Assembly (NCBI GenBank): GCA_038251315.1
Contig: JBBSBK010000077.1
Coordinates: forward strand, 1 to 18,431
Origin: JBBKXP01 sp038251315
GTDB taxonomy: Bacteria; Pseudomonadota; Alphaproteobacteria; Rhodobacterales; Rhodobacteraceae
DNA: 18,431 nt
Reading direction: 5' to 3'
Shown here in pieces: positions 7,690 to 15,577 of this stretch (position 1 is the stretch's first letter; each line of letters opens with the position of its first letter). Made by a program: the position numbers and the translations under genes. The notes below the pieces were generated by a model. It searched no databases. It was given only the letters and a program-made list of their open reading frames with translations, and was not told the origin of the DNA.

Positions 7690-7721
7690 CTTATGTGACG
7701 CGTCCTGTACATAAGTGTCAA
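7690..7721. promoter_or_regulatory. Candidate TetR operator with overlapping -35 box in the divergent intergenic region
   Basis: CTTATGT (7690-7696) and ACATAAG (7709-7715) form a perfect inverted repeat with a 12-base spacer. Directly beside it, TGTCAA at 7716-7721 reads as a perfect TTGACA -35 box for the minus-strand oxidoreductase gene. The inverted repeat would lie in the spacer and -10 area of that promoter, a good position for repression. No well-spaced -10 box is evident, so the promoter assignment is tentative. The binder is presumably the divergent TetR-family protein. Confidence 0.45.
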
Positions 7722-7782
7722 CATTACATTCATGGCAGATCATTTCTTGCGAGCGCGCTTGGTTCAGCTTAGTTTGCCTGCC

Positions 7783-8421
7783 ATGAAAGACGGTGAAAAA
7801 CCCGGGACAGGCTGGCGCGGATCGCGCGAAGGCTGGCTTGAAGCGGCCTATGTCACGCTGATCCGGGAAGGCATTGAAGCGGTGAAGATCATGCCGCTGG
7901 CCGCAGCGATGAAGCTGTCGCGGACCAGCTTCTACTGGTTCTTCAAGGATCGCGATGCGCTTCTGGCCGCGCTGGCCGAGATGTGGGATGCGCGCACGAC
8001 CGCACCGCTCATTGCGGCGACGCGGGACTATGCCGAGACCGAGACCGAGGCCATGCTGAACGTCATCGGTTGCTTCTTGCGCACCGAGACGTTTGACGCA
8101 AAGCTCGAGTTCGCCATGCGCGGATGGGGTCTGAAAGAACCAGCCATCCTTGCCCAAATCGCGCAGGCCGACCAGCGGCGGATCGCGGCGCTGACGGCGA
8201 TGCTGGAACGCTGGGGCCACAGTCCGCAAGACGCCGACGTGCGGGCGCGGACGATCTATCTGGTGCAGATTGGCTATATTTCGTTGCAGGTTGACGAGAC
8301 GATCGAAACCCGTCTGACCCGCATCCCGAACTATGTTGAAATCTACACAGGTCATCCGGCTGAACCGCGCGAGATCGCCCGGTTTCGCGGGCGGTTCGGA
8401 CTCGACATGCCGGCAAACTGA
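7783..8421 (+). CDS. TetR-family transcriptional regulator
   Basis: This protein of about 212 residues has an N-terminal TetR helix-turn-helix. It reads EGIEAVKIMPLAAAMKLSR followed by TSFYWFFKDRDALLAAL, with the family's typical SFYWFFKDR recognition-helix end. The C-terminal part is a variable ligand-binding and dimerisation domain that does not reveal its ligand. It is divergent from the demethylase-type oxidoreductase and is probably its repressor. The start is uncertain. An in-frame ATG at 7732 would add 17 residues, but neither start has a clear ribosome-binding site, and the extra residues do not look like the usual family N-terminus, so 7783 is preferred. Its 3' end faces the decayed genes of the opposite operon. 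Confidence 0.82.
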   Translation: MKDGEKPGTGWRGSREGWLEAAYVTLIREGIEAVKIMPLAAAMKLSRTSFYWFFKDRDALLAALAEMWDARTTAPLIAATRDYAETETEAMLNVIGCFLRTETFDAKLEFAMRGWGLKEPAILAQIAQADQRRIAALTAMLERWGHSPQDADVRARTIYLVQIGYISLQVDETIETRLTRIPNYVEIYTGHPAEPREIARFRGRFGLDMPAN

Positions 8422-8424
8422 AAC

Positions 8425-8784
8425 GGATACGAGCGCTTCGAGCCGGAACCGCGTCACAGGTTCCAGCGGGGCTTCGAGCGCAATCCGCCCCGCCGTCGTC
8501 ACGCAGTCGAGCCTGCCGTCCACCAGCCGCAATTGCCACAGGTCGGTGGCCGCGATCACCTGCACCGCCGCGCCGTGCAGCGTCGGGAACATCGACAGCG
8601 TCAGGCTGAAGCACGAATGTCCGGCAAGCCCCGGATGCCGCACCTCCATCGCCGAACCGATCCGCACCGGCTGGCTGCGCCCCGGATAGTTCCCGGCGAA
8701 TGTGGCCGCGACTGTTTCAGTCTGCAGGCCCGGACCGTCGCGGTGATCGTCAAGGCACCAAAGGCGCACCAGATCGGCACGGTA
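8425..8784 (-). pseudogene. Remnant of an N,N-dimethylformamidase-like large-subunit gene (N-terminal part only)
   Basis: The minus-strand frame read from about 8784 to 8425 gives roughly 120 residues with clean, GC-rich codon use. It carries YRADLVRL, then DGPG, then FAGNYPGR, and later SLTLSMFPTLHG. From memory these match the N-terminal domain of N,N-dimethylformamidase beta-subunit-like proteins, normally about 700 or more residues. There is no start codon of its own, because the beginning has been fused onto the small-subunit remnant upstream. Most of the gene, including the catalytic region, is missing. The frame stays open into the tetR gene but loses recognisable similarity near 8430. 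A sequencing error could explain a frameshift but not the missing C-terminal hundreds of residues. Confidence 0.6.
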
Positions 8785-8963
8785 TCCAGCAACGCCGGGA
8801 CCCATGCGCGCCGGTCGCCGACACGCAGGGCCGCGTGCTTGCCGGCCACCGGCAGCGTGCGGAATGCCCGCAGCAAACGTTGCAGCGCCGGGCTGTGATG
8901 GCCAAGAGGGCAGGCACGGAACTCGGCCGCCAGCGCGGGATCTGCAAGCAGGGGCCAGCTCAT
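8785..8963 (-). pseudogene. Remnant of an N,N-dimethylformamidase-like small-subunit gene
   Basis: The ATG at 8963 lies three bases after the stop of the double ATPase gene, with GGAAAGGCGG upstream, so it is placed as a real operon gene. About 59 residues are readable, including GHHSPALQRLLRAFR and VAGKH followed by a tryptophan. From memory this resembles the H-x-SP-x-LQR, FR and P-x-x-GK pattern of the roughly 130-residue dimethylformamidase alpha subunit. At about 8785-8795 the sense changes to another frame that reads as the large subunit. A deletion therefore seems to have removed the end of this gene and the beginning of the next. Read straight through, the frame gives an arginine-rich nonsense tail ending at 8601. 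Confidence 0.58.
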
Positions 8964-8966
8964 GGC

Positions 8967-10571
8967 TTACGCCGCCTTTCCAAGACGCTGGATCGCCGCC
9001 AGCAAAGTTCGGGTGTATTGATGCGTCGGCTGCGCGAAGATTGTCTCGGTCGGGCCAGTCTCGACGATGCGGCCGGCCTGCATCACAGCCACGCGGTCTG
9101 CCAGCCGCCGCACGACTGCCAGATCGTGCGAGATGAACAGCATCGCCATCCGCCGCTCGACCCGCACCCGCACCAGAAGGTCAATGATCCGGGCCTGCAC
9201 CGAGACATCCAATGCTGACAGCACTTCGTCACACAACAGCACTTTCGGCTCGGCCAGCAGTGCGCGGGCTATTGCAACACGCTGGCGTTGGCCGCCCGAA
9301 AGCTGCGCCGGGTTGCGGTCAAGATATGCCGGTTCAAGCTCCACCTCGGCCAGAGCTGTGGCCGCCCGATGCCGCGCCTCGGGTCCGGTAATGCCATGAA
9401 ACACCGCCAGCGGCCTTTCGAGCACCTGCGCGACGGTCTGTCGCGGGTTCAGGGAGGCGTCGGGGTTCTGAAAGATGTACTGGATGTCGCGCAGATCGGT
9501 CCCGTCGCGTGCCCGCAGGCGTGGGGCCAGCAGCCGACCCTCAAGCAGCACCTCACCCGCCAAGGGCGAAATCAGCCCGCAGATCGCCCGCGCAGTGGTT
9601 GATTTGCCCGAACCGCTTTCGCCGATCAGTGCCAGCGTCTCGTCAGGAGCGAGAGCCAGACTGACATCGCGTGCCACAACCACGGGGCTGCGCGCCCAAG
9701 GCAGTCCTCTGCGGGCATAGCCGATGGTCAGATCGGTGGCAGTCAGGATCGGCGGCGCTGCGGCCGGGCGCTTTGGGGCGCTGGCGTCGGGGTCGGGCAC
9801 TGCGGCGATCAGCTCGCGGGTGTAAGCCATGCGCGGGTGTGAAAAGAGCGCGCGCGCGGCACCGCTTTCGACCAGTACGCCTTGGTGCATCACCCCGATC
9901 CTGTCGGCGATGGACGACAGAAGCGGCAGGTCATGCGTAATGTAGAGCATCGCCACCCCGTGCTCGGCGCGCAAATCCCGCAGCAGCGCAATGATCTGTC
10001 GCTGGATCGTCACGTCCAGTCCGGTGGTCGGTTCGTCGAGCACGATCAGTGGCGGTCGGCAGGCCAGCGCCATGGCGATCGTCAGACGCTGCTGCTGGCC
10101 GCCCGACAGCTGATGCGGAAACCGCCGCAGCGCCCCCGCCGGATCGGCGATACCAACGTCGCGCATCAGATCGAGACAGCGTAAGGTGATCTCCGCCGAC
10201 GACAGGTTGGTGTGCCGCCGCAGGCCCTCGGCCAGTTGTACGCCGGCACGCATCGCCGGGTTCAGTGCGGTCGTCGGATTCTGCGGCACAAAACCCACGC
10301 GCACGCCGCGCAGGCGCGACAACGCGCGCCGCGGGAGTGCCAACACGTCTTGGCCCTCGACCAGTATCCGTCCCGTCGACGCCCGCGCGTTCGCGGGCAG
10401 ATAACCGAGGGCGGCCAGCCCCAGCGTGCTTTTGCCCGAACCGCTTTCACCTACCAACCCGAACACCTCGCCGGGGGCAATCTCCAGCGTCACCTCGGAA
10501 ACCGCGCGCGACCAGCCCGCTGCCGTAAGATAGTCGATTGACAGGCCCTCCACCGAAAGAAGCTGCGTCAT
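8967..10571 (-). CDS. Peptide-type ABC transporter ATPase, two ATP-binding domains fused (DppD-DppF-like)
   Basis: This 534-residue cytoplasmic protein has two complete ABC domains. Domain 1 has Walker A GESGSGKST (41-49), signature LSGGQQQR (from 155) and Walker B LIVLDEP (175-181). Domain 2 has Walker A GESGSGKST (317-325), signature LSGGQRQR (from 424) and Walker B VLLCDE (444-449). Both belong to the oligopeptide/dipeptide/nickel class, as in fused GsiA-type proteins. The open frame extends far upstream, but ATG 10571 is chosen because it overlaps the permease stop (ATGA) and begins the normal domain 1. The fused ATPase serves the two permeases encoded just upstream. It is the last intact gene of the operon. 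Confidence 0.93.
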   Translation of the reverse strand: MTQLLSVEGLSIDYLTAAGWSRAVSEVTLEIAPGEVFGLVGESGSGKSTLGLAALGYLPANARASTGRILVEGQDVLALPRRALSRLRGVRVGFVPQNPTTALNPAMRAGVQLAEGLRRHTNLSSAEITLRCLDLMRDVGIADPAGALRRFPHQLSGGQQQRLTIAMALACRPPLIVLDEPTTGLDVTIQRQIIALLRDLRAEHGVAMLYITHDLPLLSSIADRIGVMHQGVLVESGAARALFSHPRMAYTRELIAAVPDPDASAPKRPAAAPPILTATDLTIGYARRGLPWARSPVVVARDVSLALAPDETLALIGESGSGKSTTARAICGLISPLAGEVLLEGRLLAPRLRARDGTDLRDIQYIFQNPDASLNPRQTVAQVLERPLAVFHGITGPEARHRAATALAEVELEPAYLDRNPAQLSGGQRQRVAIARALLAEPKVLLCDEVLSALDVSVQARIIDLLVRVRVERRMAMLFISHDLAVVRRLADRVAVMQAGRIVETGPTETIFAQPTHQYTRTLLAAIQRLGKAA

Positions 10572-11422
10572 CGCAGGCTCCCGCGTTTTCCCAACATGGC
10601 CGACAGGCCCTCGGTGAAAAAACCGAGCCCGATGACTAGCGATGCCAGCATCAGCCCAGGCCCGAACACCGCCATCGGCTGTGCCGTCATCAAGTTGCGA
10701 TACTCGGCCATCATCAGCCCCCATTCCGGTGTTGGCGGTCGCAGCCCGAAGCCGAGAAACCCCATTGTGCCGATCAGCACCGGCGCATAGCCGGCCCGCA
10801 CCGCGAATTCGACCAGCAGGACGCCTGAGGCATTGGGTAAAACCTCGCGTCGCGCGATCGACCATGTGCCTTCGCCGCGCAGCCGCGCTGCCAGCACGTA
10901 ATCGCGCGTCACGATGTCGGTGGCCGCCGCGCGCGCCATCCGCGCGATCCGAGGCAGATAAACCGCCGCAACCACTCCGATCAGCAGCACCGGCGAGCCC
11001 TGCAGCCCCGGCCCGGCCAGCGACACAATCAACAGGGCGAAGATCAGGAACGGGATCGCCAGCACTGCCTCGGTCAGTCGCATCAGCACCTCGTCGATCC
11101 TCCCGCCGATGGTGCCCGAGATCAAACCGATTGCAGCACCAAGGGCCATGCCGATCACCGTGCCACTGATCGACAACGTGATCACGATCCAACCACCAGC
11201 CAACACACGGCTCCAGATATCGCGACCAAGCTGATCGGTGCCGAAGGGATGCGCGAGGCTGAAGCCCTGCACCGGCGGTCCGGTCATCATCATTGCCTGC
11301 GGGTAGGGCGCGATCCACGGGCCGAAGACCGCCAGCACGACATGCACCGCCAACATCGCCGCGCCCAGACGGAACGCCACCGGCGTCCTCTGCCACCGGC
11401 CGGTAACCGGGATCGCGGTCAT
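10568..11422 (-). CDS. Peptide-type ABC transporter permease (DppC-like)
   Basis: This 284-residue inner-membrane protein has about six hydrophobic segments. After the first one it carries the family-typical HPFGTDQLGRDIWSR stretch of DppC/OppC permeases. The cytoplasmic coupling loop is YVLAARLRGEGTWSIARREV, followed by LPN. It starts in ATGA overlap with the preceding permease gene and stops in ATGA overlap with the ATPase gene, so it is translationally coupled at both ends. It pairs with the DppB-like permease to form the channel. The sequence does not identify the substrate; related systems import di- and oligopeptides, opines, glutathione, and other amide-containing compounds. Confidence 0.92.
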   Translation of the reverse strand: MTAIPVTGRWQRTPVAFRLGAAMLAVHVVLAVFGPWIAPYPQAMMMTGPPVQGFSLAHPFGTDQLGRDIWSRVLAGGWIVITLSISGTVIGMALGAAIGLISGTIGGRIDEVLMRLTEAVLAIPFLIFALLIVSLAGPGLQGSPVLLIGVVAAVYLPRIARMARAAATDIVTRDYVLAARLRGEGTWSIARREVLPNASGVLLVEFAVRAGYAPVLIGTMGFLGFGLRPPTPEWGLMMAEYRNLMTAQPMAVFGPGLMLASLVIGLGFFTEGLSAMLGKRGSLR

Positions 11423-12372
11423 GATTTCACCCGCAAGCGCGGGTTCACCAGCAACGCCCCCAGATCGGCAGCAAGGTTCGCCAACACGAATAGAGTCGCC
11501 GCTACCAGCACCCCAGCCGAGATCACCGGCAGATCGCGCATTTGCAGCGCATCAACGAGCATCGAGCCGAAGCCGGGAAAGCCGAAGACCTTCTCGACCA
11601 CGACCACGCCGCCGATCATGAAGGCGACGTTCAGCGCGGTCGCGTTCATCCAGGGGATCAGAGCGTTCGGCAACACATGCCGCCACAAGATGCGCGACTC
11701 GCTCAGACCCTTCAGTTCGGCAAGCAGCACATGGTCCGATTGCAGGATCTCGATCAGGCTTTCGCGCAAAAGCCGTGTGCCATAGGTGGCCATCAGGATT
11801 GCCAGCGTCAGCGACGGCAGGAACAACGCATGCAGCCAGGCACCCCAGCCCATCCCTGAGGAGAGTTGGACGATAGGCGGAAACAGTGGCAGCCAGACCG
11901 CAAGCCCGAACAGCAGCAGCGTCGCGAAGAGGAATTCCGGCGTTGAAAGGATCAGCACCGTCAGCGCCGACAGCGTCCGGTCAAGCCGCCGGTCGGGATG
12001 GCGCGCCTGCATCATTGCCGGCAGGATCGACAGCGGCACATAAAGCAGCAGCGCAATCCCCGCCAGCGCCAGCGTGTTTTTCAACCGCGGCAGCAGTTGC
12101 TCGGTGACTGGCTTCTGCCCGGAAAACGATTTGCCCAGATCGCCCTGCAGCACGCCCCCTGCCCAGTCGAGATAGCGTCGGACCAGCGGCGCATCGAGGT
12201 TCATTTCCTGGCGCAAACGATCTTTTGCTGTCTCCGACGCCTCACGCCCCAGTATGCGGGCGGCAGCGTCGCCCGGCAGGCCCTGCACCGCCCCGAAGAT
12301 GATCATCGACACCAGCACCAGTGTCAGCGTCGAGGCAGCGATCCGGGTCAGGATCAAATGCAGAAAGGACAT
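11419..12372 (-). CDS. Peptide-type ABC transporter permease (DppB-like)
   Basis: This 317-residue inner-membrane protein is of normal DppB/OppB length. Residues 1-30 form the first transmembrane segment. A periplasmic stretch follows with the family-like LDWAGGVLQGDLGKSF sequence. The coupling loop LKGLSESRILWRHVLPNAL precedes EKVFGFPGFGSMLVDA, a DppB hallmark. It starts 61 bases after the binding-protein gene, with a strong stem-loop in that gap, and its stop overlaps the next permease start. It forms the membrane channel together with the DppC-like protein. Confidence 0.92.
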   Translation of the reverse strand: MSFLHLILTRIAASTLTLVLVSMIIFGAVQGLPGDAAARILGREASETAKDRLRQEMNLDAPLVRRYLDWAGGVLQGDLGKSFSGQKPVTEQLLPRLKNTLALAGIALLLYVPLSILPAMMQARHPDRRLDRTLSALTVLILSTPEFLFATLLLFGLAVWLPLFPPIVQLSSGMGWGAWLHALFLPSLTLAILMATYGTRLLRESLIEILQSDHVLLAELKGLSESRILWRHVLPNALIPWMNATALNVAFMIGGVVVVEKVFGFPGFGSMLVDALQMRDLPVISAGVLVAATLFVLANLAADLGALLVNPRLRVKS

Positions 12373-12397
12373 GGCGCTGCGCCTTTGTCATTGAACG

Positions 12398-12427
12398 GCC
12401 CGGCCCGGCTTGCGTGCCGGGCCGGGC
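12398..12427 (-). promoter_or_regulatory. Intercistronic stem-loop after the peptide-type binding-protein gene
   Basis: Read on the plus strand, GCCCGGCCCGGC pairs perfectly with GCCGGGCCGGGC over 12 base pairs around a six-base TTGCGT loop. It begins seven bases after the binding-protein stop in the direction of transcription. There is no T-run, so readthrough to the permease genes is expected. The likely role is to stabilise the binding-protein mRNA or partly attenuate the membrane-component genes. The betaine importer has the same arrangement at 1324-1348. Confidence 0.75.
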
Positions 12428-12433
12428 TCAGCC

Positions 12434-13951
12434 TCAGTTCGCCCGATCGGCGCAGGTGAGGGTTTCGTAGTTCAGGATCGAGGCCGAAGGATGCGGCACG
12501 AAACCGTCGCAGCCAGCGCGCAGCACCGCGACATCGGTGAAAAAGACCGGGATGATCAGCCCGCCATCGGCAGCAAGGATCGCCTGCGCCTGCTTCACCA
12601 TTTCGGCGCGCTTGGCCGGATCAACCTCGGTGCGGGCGTCGATCACCAGTTCGTCGTAGTCGGCGTTCTTCCAGTTGCCCTCGTTGTACTCGGCGTCTGA
12701 GAGGAACGTATAGGCCAGCGCCTCGGGTACCGAACGACCGTTCCAGCTGGAAACAAAAAAGGGCGTCTTCATCCAGATCACATCGAAGTAACTGTCGGCC
12801 GGGTTGTTGACCACGTTGACCGTGATGCCCGCCTCGGCTGCCATCTGCTGATAGACCTGCGCCAGAAGAACATAGCTTGGCCCCGCCTCGGCGGTGTTCA
12901 GATCTACGGTGATGCCATCCGGATAGCCAGCCTCCGCCAGCAGGGCCCTGGCCTTGGCGACGTCACGCGGCATCGTCTCGGCGGTCAAGGCCATCGGGTT
13001 GGTCGGGGCGATTGGGGTGTCATTGCCGGGTACGCCATTGCCCAGAAGCACGGTATCGACCACAAGCTGACGGTCTACCACCGCCTTCATCGCTTGGCGC
13101 ACCCGCACGTCGTCAAAGGGCTGCTGGTCGGTCTGCATCGACAGATTGATGTAGCCGCCCGCCGCCGCCGCAGGAACCACTTTGACCCGCGCATCGCCGC
13201 CCAGAGTGGTCACGGTAGCCGGTCCGGCCGAAACGATCAGATCGACCGATCCGGACTGGATCGCGGCGATCCGGCTGACCTCTTCGGTGATCACCTTGAG
13301 GTCGATGCAGGCCGCGATTGGTAAACCCGCGCGCCAATAATTTGGATTACGCTGAAAGACGCGCGTATCCTGTGCGAGGTCATAGACATCCTGGATGAAT
13401 GGTCCGGTGCCGATGCCCGTTGCCTTCAGCACTTCCGACGTCGCGCCATCCTGCACGATCATCGTGTATTTGTTTGAAATCAGCAGCGGCAGTTCGGCGA
13501 CCACGTCTTTGGTGGTGAAAGTTACAGTGTGATCGTCCACAGCCACGATTCCGGCGGGGTCGAGAAACCCCAGCAGCCCCGCCCCGGGCGAGCCTGTCGC
13601 CGGGTCAATCAGGCGCTTGAAGCTCCAGACCACATCCGCCGCAGTCAGTGGCTTGCCGTCGTGAAAGGTCACTCCCTGTTCCAGCTCAAACGTCCAGGTC
13701 TTGCCATCCTCCGAAACTGACCAGGCCTTGGCAAGTTCTGGGATCGGCTGGTAATCTGCGTCAAGGTTCACCAGCTTGTTGAACACGAGGTTCTGCTGAT
13801 AACTGTCGTCGTTAAGGTTGTTGAAGGCCGGATCCAATGTGACGGCTGGGCCCCCGCCCTCGGTCCCGATCACGCGCAGGCATTCGGCGGCAGATCCGTG
13901 GGTGGCAGTAAGCGTCAGTGCAAGCACTGACCCGAGAAGTGTCCTTTTCAT
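12434..13951 (-). CDS. Peptide-type ABC transporter periplasmic binding protein (SBP_bac_5 family)
   Basis: This 505-residue protein has a signal peptide in residues 1-21 with probable cleavage after GSA. The mature protein begins like other family 5 binding proteins, with LDPAFNNLNDDSYQQNLVFN and then a KAWSVSEDGKTWTFELEQGV stretch. These are followed by FHDGKPLTAADVVWSFKR, a family hallmark. The length is normal. GGGAG precedes the ATG, which overlaps the GntR-type stop as ATGA. It is the receptor for the two permeases and the fused ATPase downstream. Its ligand is not readable from sequence. The operon's aminotransferase and keto-acid cleavage enzyme suggest an amino or amide compound that yields a beta-amino acid. 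Confidence 0.93.
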   Translation of the reverse strand: MKRTLLGSVLALTLTATHGSAAECLRVIGTEGGGPAVTLDPAFNNLNDDSYQQNLVFNKLVNLDADYQPIPELAKAWSVSEDGKTWTFELEQGVTFHDGKPLTAADVVWSFKRLIDPATGSPGAGLLGFLDPAGIVAVDDHTVTFTTKDVVAELPLLISNKYTMIVQDGATSEVLKATGIGTGPFIQDVYDLAQDTRVFQRNPNYWRAGLPIAACIDLKVITEEVSRIAAIQSGSVDLIVSAGPATVTTLGGDARVKVVPAAAAGGYINLSMQTDQQPFDDVRVRQAMKAVVDRQLVVDTVLLGNGVPGNDTPIAPTNPMALTAETMPRDVAKARALLAEAGYPDGITVDLNTAEAGPSYVLLAQVYQQMAAEAGITVNVVNNPADSYFDVIWMKTPFFVSSWNGRSVPEALAYTFLSDAEYNEGNWKNADYDELVIDARTEVDPAKRAEMVKQAQAILAADGGLIIPVFFTDVAVLRAGCDGFVPHPSASILNYETLTCADRAN

Positions 13952-14667
13952 GTCTTGTCTCCCTGTTCTGATTGTTTTGGTTCCGTCTCGTCGCCGTCTA
14001 TTTCTGGTCCGCGCAGCATCGCGCGCACCATGACTTCGGCCGCCTCGGACAGTTCAGCCGCCACTGCTGCCCGGGCCGCCTTGCCGTCCCCGCTCGCCAT
14101 CGCCGTCAGTACTTCTTCGTGATGGTCGAGCCCTTGCCCCAGAGTGAATTCCGTTCGCATCGCGTTCAGATAGGGGCCGGCCCGAAGCCAGAGCCGCTCG
14201 ATCAGCGGCATCAGCAGCGGCGAGCGCGCGGCGCCGTACAGAGTCATATGGAACTCGAAATTCCAGGCCAGATAATGCTGTGATTTTTCCGCACCGTCGA
14301 AGCTGGTCAACTTGGCCTGAAGCCCATGCATGCGTTTCAGTTCTTCTTCGCTGATCCGGTCGGCGGCCCATTCCGCTGCTTGCCCCTCGATCGCGCAGCG
14401 CACGCGGCGCAGGTCCATCAGCTCCTCAACTCCGCGCAGCGGAACCCGGGCGCCGCGGTAAGGCTCGTCAGACAGCGCCCCTTCGGCCACCAGCCGTTGC
14501 AGTGCCTGGCGCACTGGCAGCGTGCTGGTGTCGAAACGGTCGGACAGGTGTTTGACCACCATCCGATCACCGGGTCGAACGTCGCCGCGCATGAGCTCCA
14601 AACGCAGATGCTGATAGATCGGCTCATGACTCAGCGAAAGGCTTTGGTCGAAACTGTCATCCGGCAT
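13948..14667 (-). CDS. GntR-family regulator with FCD ligand-binding domain
   Basis: This 239-residue DNA-binding protein has a winged helix-turn-helix at about residues 15-75, with IYQHLRLELMRGDVRPGD and RFDTSTLPVRQALQRLVAEG. An FCD all-helical effector domain follows. Histidines in the FEFHM and DHHEEV stretches are likely metal or ligand contacts. The open frame extends upstream, but ATG 14667 is preferred: it sits just before the domain and overlaps the BKACE gene end by only 11 bases. Lying inside the operon, it is probably the local regulator and controls its own expression. Candidate sites are the TTGATCAA palindromes at 16922 and 17107. The effector is probably an operon substrate or intermediate. 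Confidence 0.88.
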   Translation of the reverse strand: MPDDSFDQSLSLSHEPIYQHLRLELMRGDVRPGDRMVVKHLSDRFDTSTLPVRQALQRLVAEGALSDEPYRGARVPLRGVEELMDLRRVRCAIEGQAAEWAADRISEEELKRMHGLQAKLTSFDGAEKSQHYLAWNFEFHMTLYGAARSPLLMPLIERLWLRAGPYLNAMRTEFTLGQGLDHHEEVLTAMASGDGKAARAAVAAELSEAAEVMVRAMLRGPEIDGDETEPKQSEQGDKT

Positions 14668-15577
14668 TGGCAGCCCCCAATGCGGCGGAACCAGCAGGCG
14701 CGGCGATGCCGAGAAGGGCGCGCGCCTCGTCGGGTGTCGCGGCGCGATGGCCAAGGGTTTCCACAAGGCGAACCGCGTCTTCGACAAGCTCGGCATTGGT
14801 GGCAAGGACGCCGCGACGCCGGTAAAGATTGTCCTCGAGCCCGACGCGGACATTGCCCCCAAGAAGCACGGACTGCGCGGCCACCGGGAATTGTTCGGCC
14901 CCCGCGCCGAAGGCGACCCACTGCGCACCCGCAGGCAGCATCGCCCGCAGCGCAAGCATCGTCGCGGCGTCCGAAGGCGCCCCCCAGCGCAGCCCCAAGG
15001 CGAATTGGAACAGCGGTGGCGGTGCCACAAGGCCCGCATCCACCAGATGGCAGGCCAGCCGCATATGACCGAAGTCAAAGACCTCCAACTCTGGCTTCAC
15101 CCCGAGATCGCGCATCTGCGCGGCCATCTGCAAGATCATCGGCGTGGTGCTGAGGTAGATCTCGTCGCCCATGCCCGAGTTGAAGCTGCCGCAGTCAAGG
15201 CTGCACATTTCAGGACGCAAAGCCATGATATGCGCCATCCGCGTGGTTGCGCCGACCAGATCGGTGCCCTGGGCTGGCGGAAGGGGCGTTTCGCCGCCGA
15301 AAATAAGCTTGCCCCCCATGCCGGCGGTAAGGTTGACGATCACCCCAGTGTCTGCGGCGGCAATGCGCTCGGTCACTTCGCGGTAAAGCGCCACTTCGCG
15401 ACTGCCCTTGCCGGTGGCCGGGTCGCGGACATGGATATGGACGATGGAGGCCCCGGCGGCAGTAGCGGCCAGTGCGTTCGCGGCGATCTGTTCGGGGGTG
15501 ACCGGTACATGCGGACTGCGGTCCGGGGTGTCGCTGTCGCCAGTCAGGGCGCAGGTGATAATGACGGGCCGCATCAT
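14657..15577 (-). CDS. Beta-keto acid cleavage enzyme (BKACE, DUF849 family)
   Basis: This 306-residue cytoplasmic enzyme belongs to the family of 3-keto-5-aminohexanoate cleavage enzyme (Kce). Members condense a beta-keto acid with acetyl-CoA to give acetoacetate and a shorter acyl-CoA. Visible features are the N-terminal MRPVIITCALTG strand, the HIH zinc ligands (H47, H49) and RVGLED (244-249). In RVGLED, E248 should be the third metal ligand, and R244 and D249 are catalytic in Kce. ATG 15577 is chosen because it overlaps the aminotransferase stop and starts the conserved strand; the frame itself is open 156 bases further upstream. Its position right after a beta-amino acid-type aminotransferase suggests it consumes that enzyme's keto product. 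The exact acyl group is unknown. Confidence 0.88.
   Translation of the reverse strand: MMRPVIITCALTGDSDTPDRSPHVPVTPEQIAANALAATAAGASIVHIHVRDPATGKGSREVALYREVTERIAAADTGVIVNLTAGMGGKLIFGGETPLPPAQGTDLVGATTRMAHIMALRPEMCSLDCGSFNSGMGDEIYLSTTPMILQMAAQMRDLGVKPELEVFDFGHMRLACHLVDAGLVAPPPLFQFALGLRWGAPSDAATMLALRAMLPAGAQWVAFGAGAEQFPVAAQSVLLGGNVRVGLEDNLYRRRGVLATNAELVEDAVRLVETLGHRAATPDEARALLGIAAPAGSAALGAANAG

Noticed and set aside
6112..7698. A 528-codon open frame on the plus strand opposite the oxidoreductase gene
   Set aside because: It is antisense to a gene with clear flavin and iron-sulfur motifs. It has no ribosome-binding site, and its composition is typical of the complementary frame of a GC-rich gene.
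7681..8424. Continuation of the dimethylformamidase-like minus-strand frame through the tetR gene
   Set aside because: Recognisable similarity ends near 8430. The remainder is antisense to a convincing TetR-family gene and reads as a shadow frame.
10572..11396. Upstream extension of the double-ATPase frame to 809 residues
   Set aside because: The extra 275 residues overlap the DppC-like permease gene in another frame and show no domain. ATG 10571 overlaps the permease stop as ATGA and starts the first ATPase domain properly.
14668..15078. Upstream extension of the GntR frame to 376 residues
   Set aside because: The extension lies over the BKACE gene and is rich in arginine, serine and proline like other shadow frames. 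The DNA-binding domain begins just after ATG 14667.
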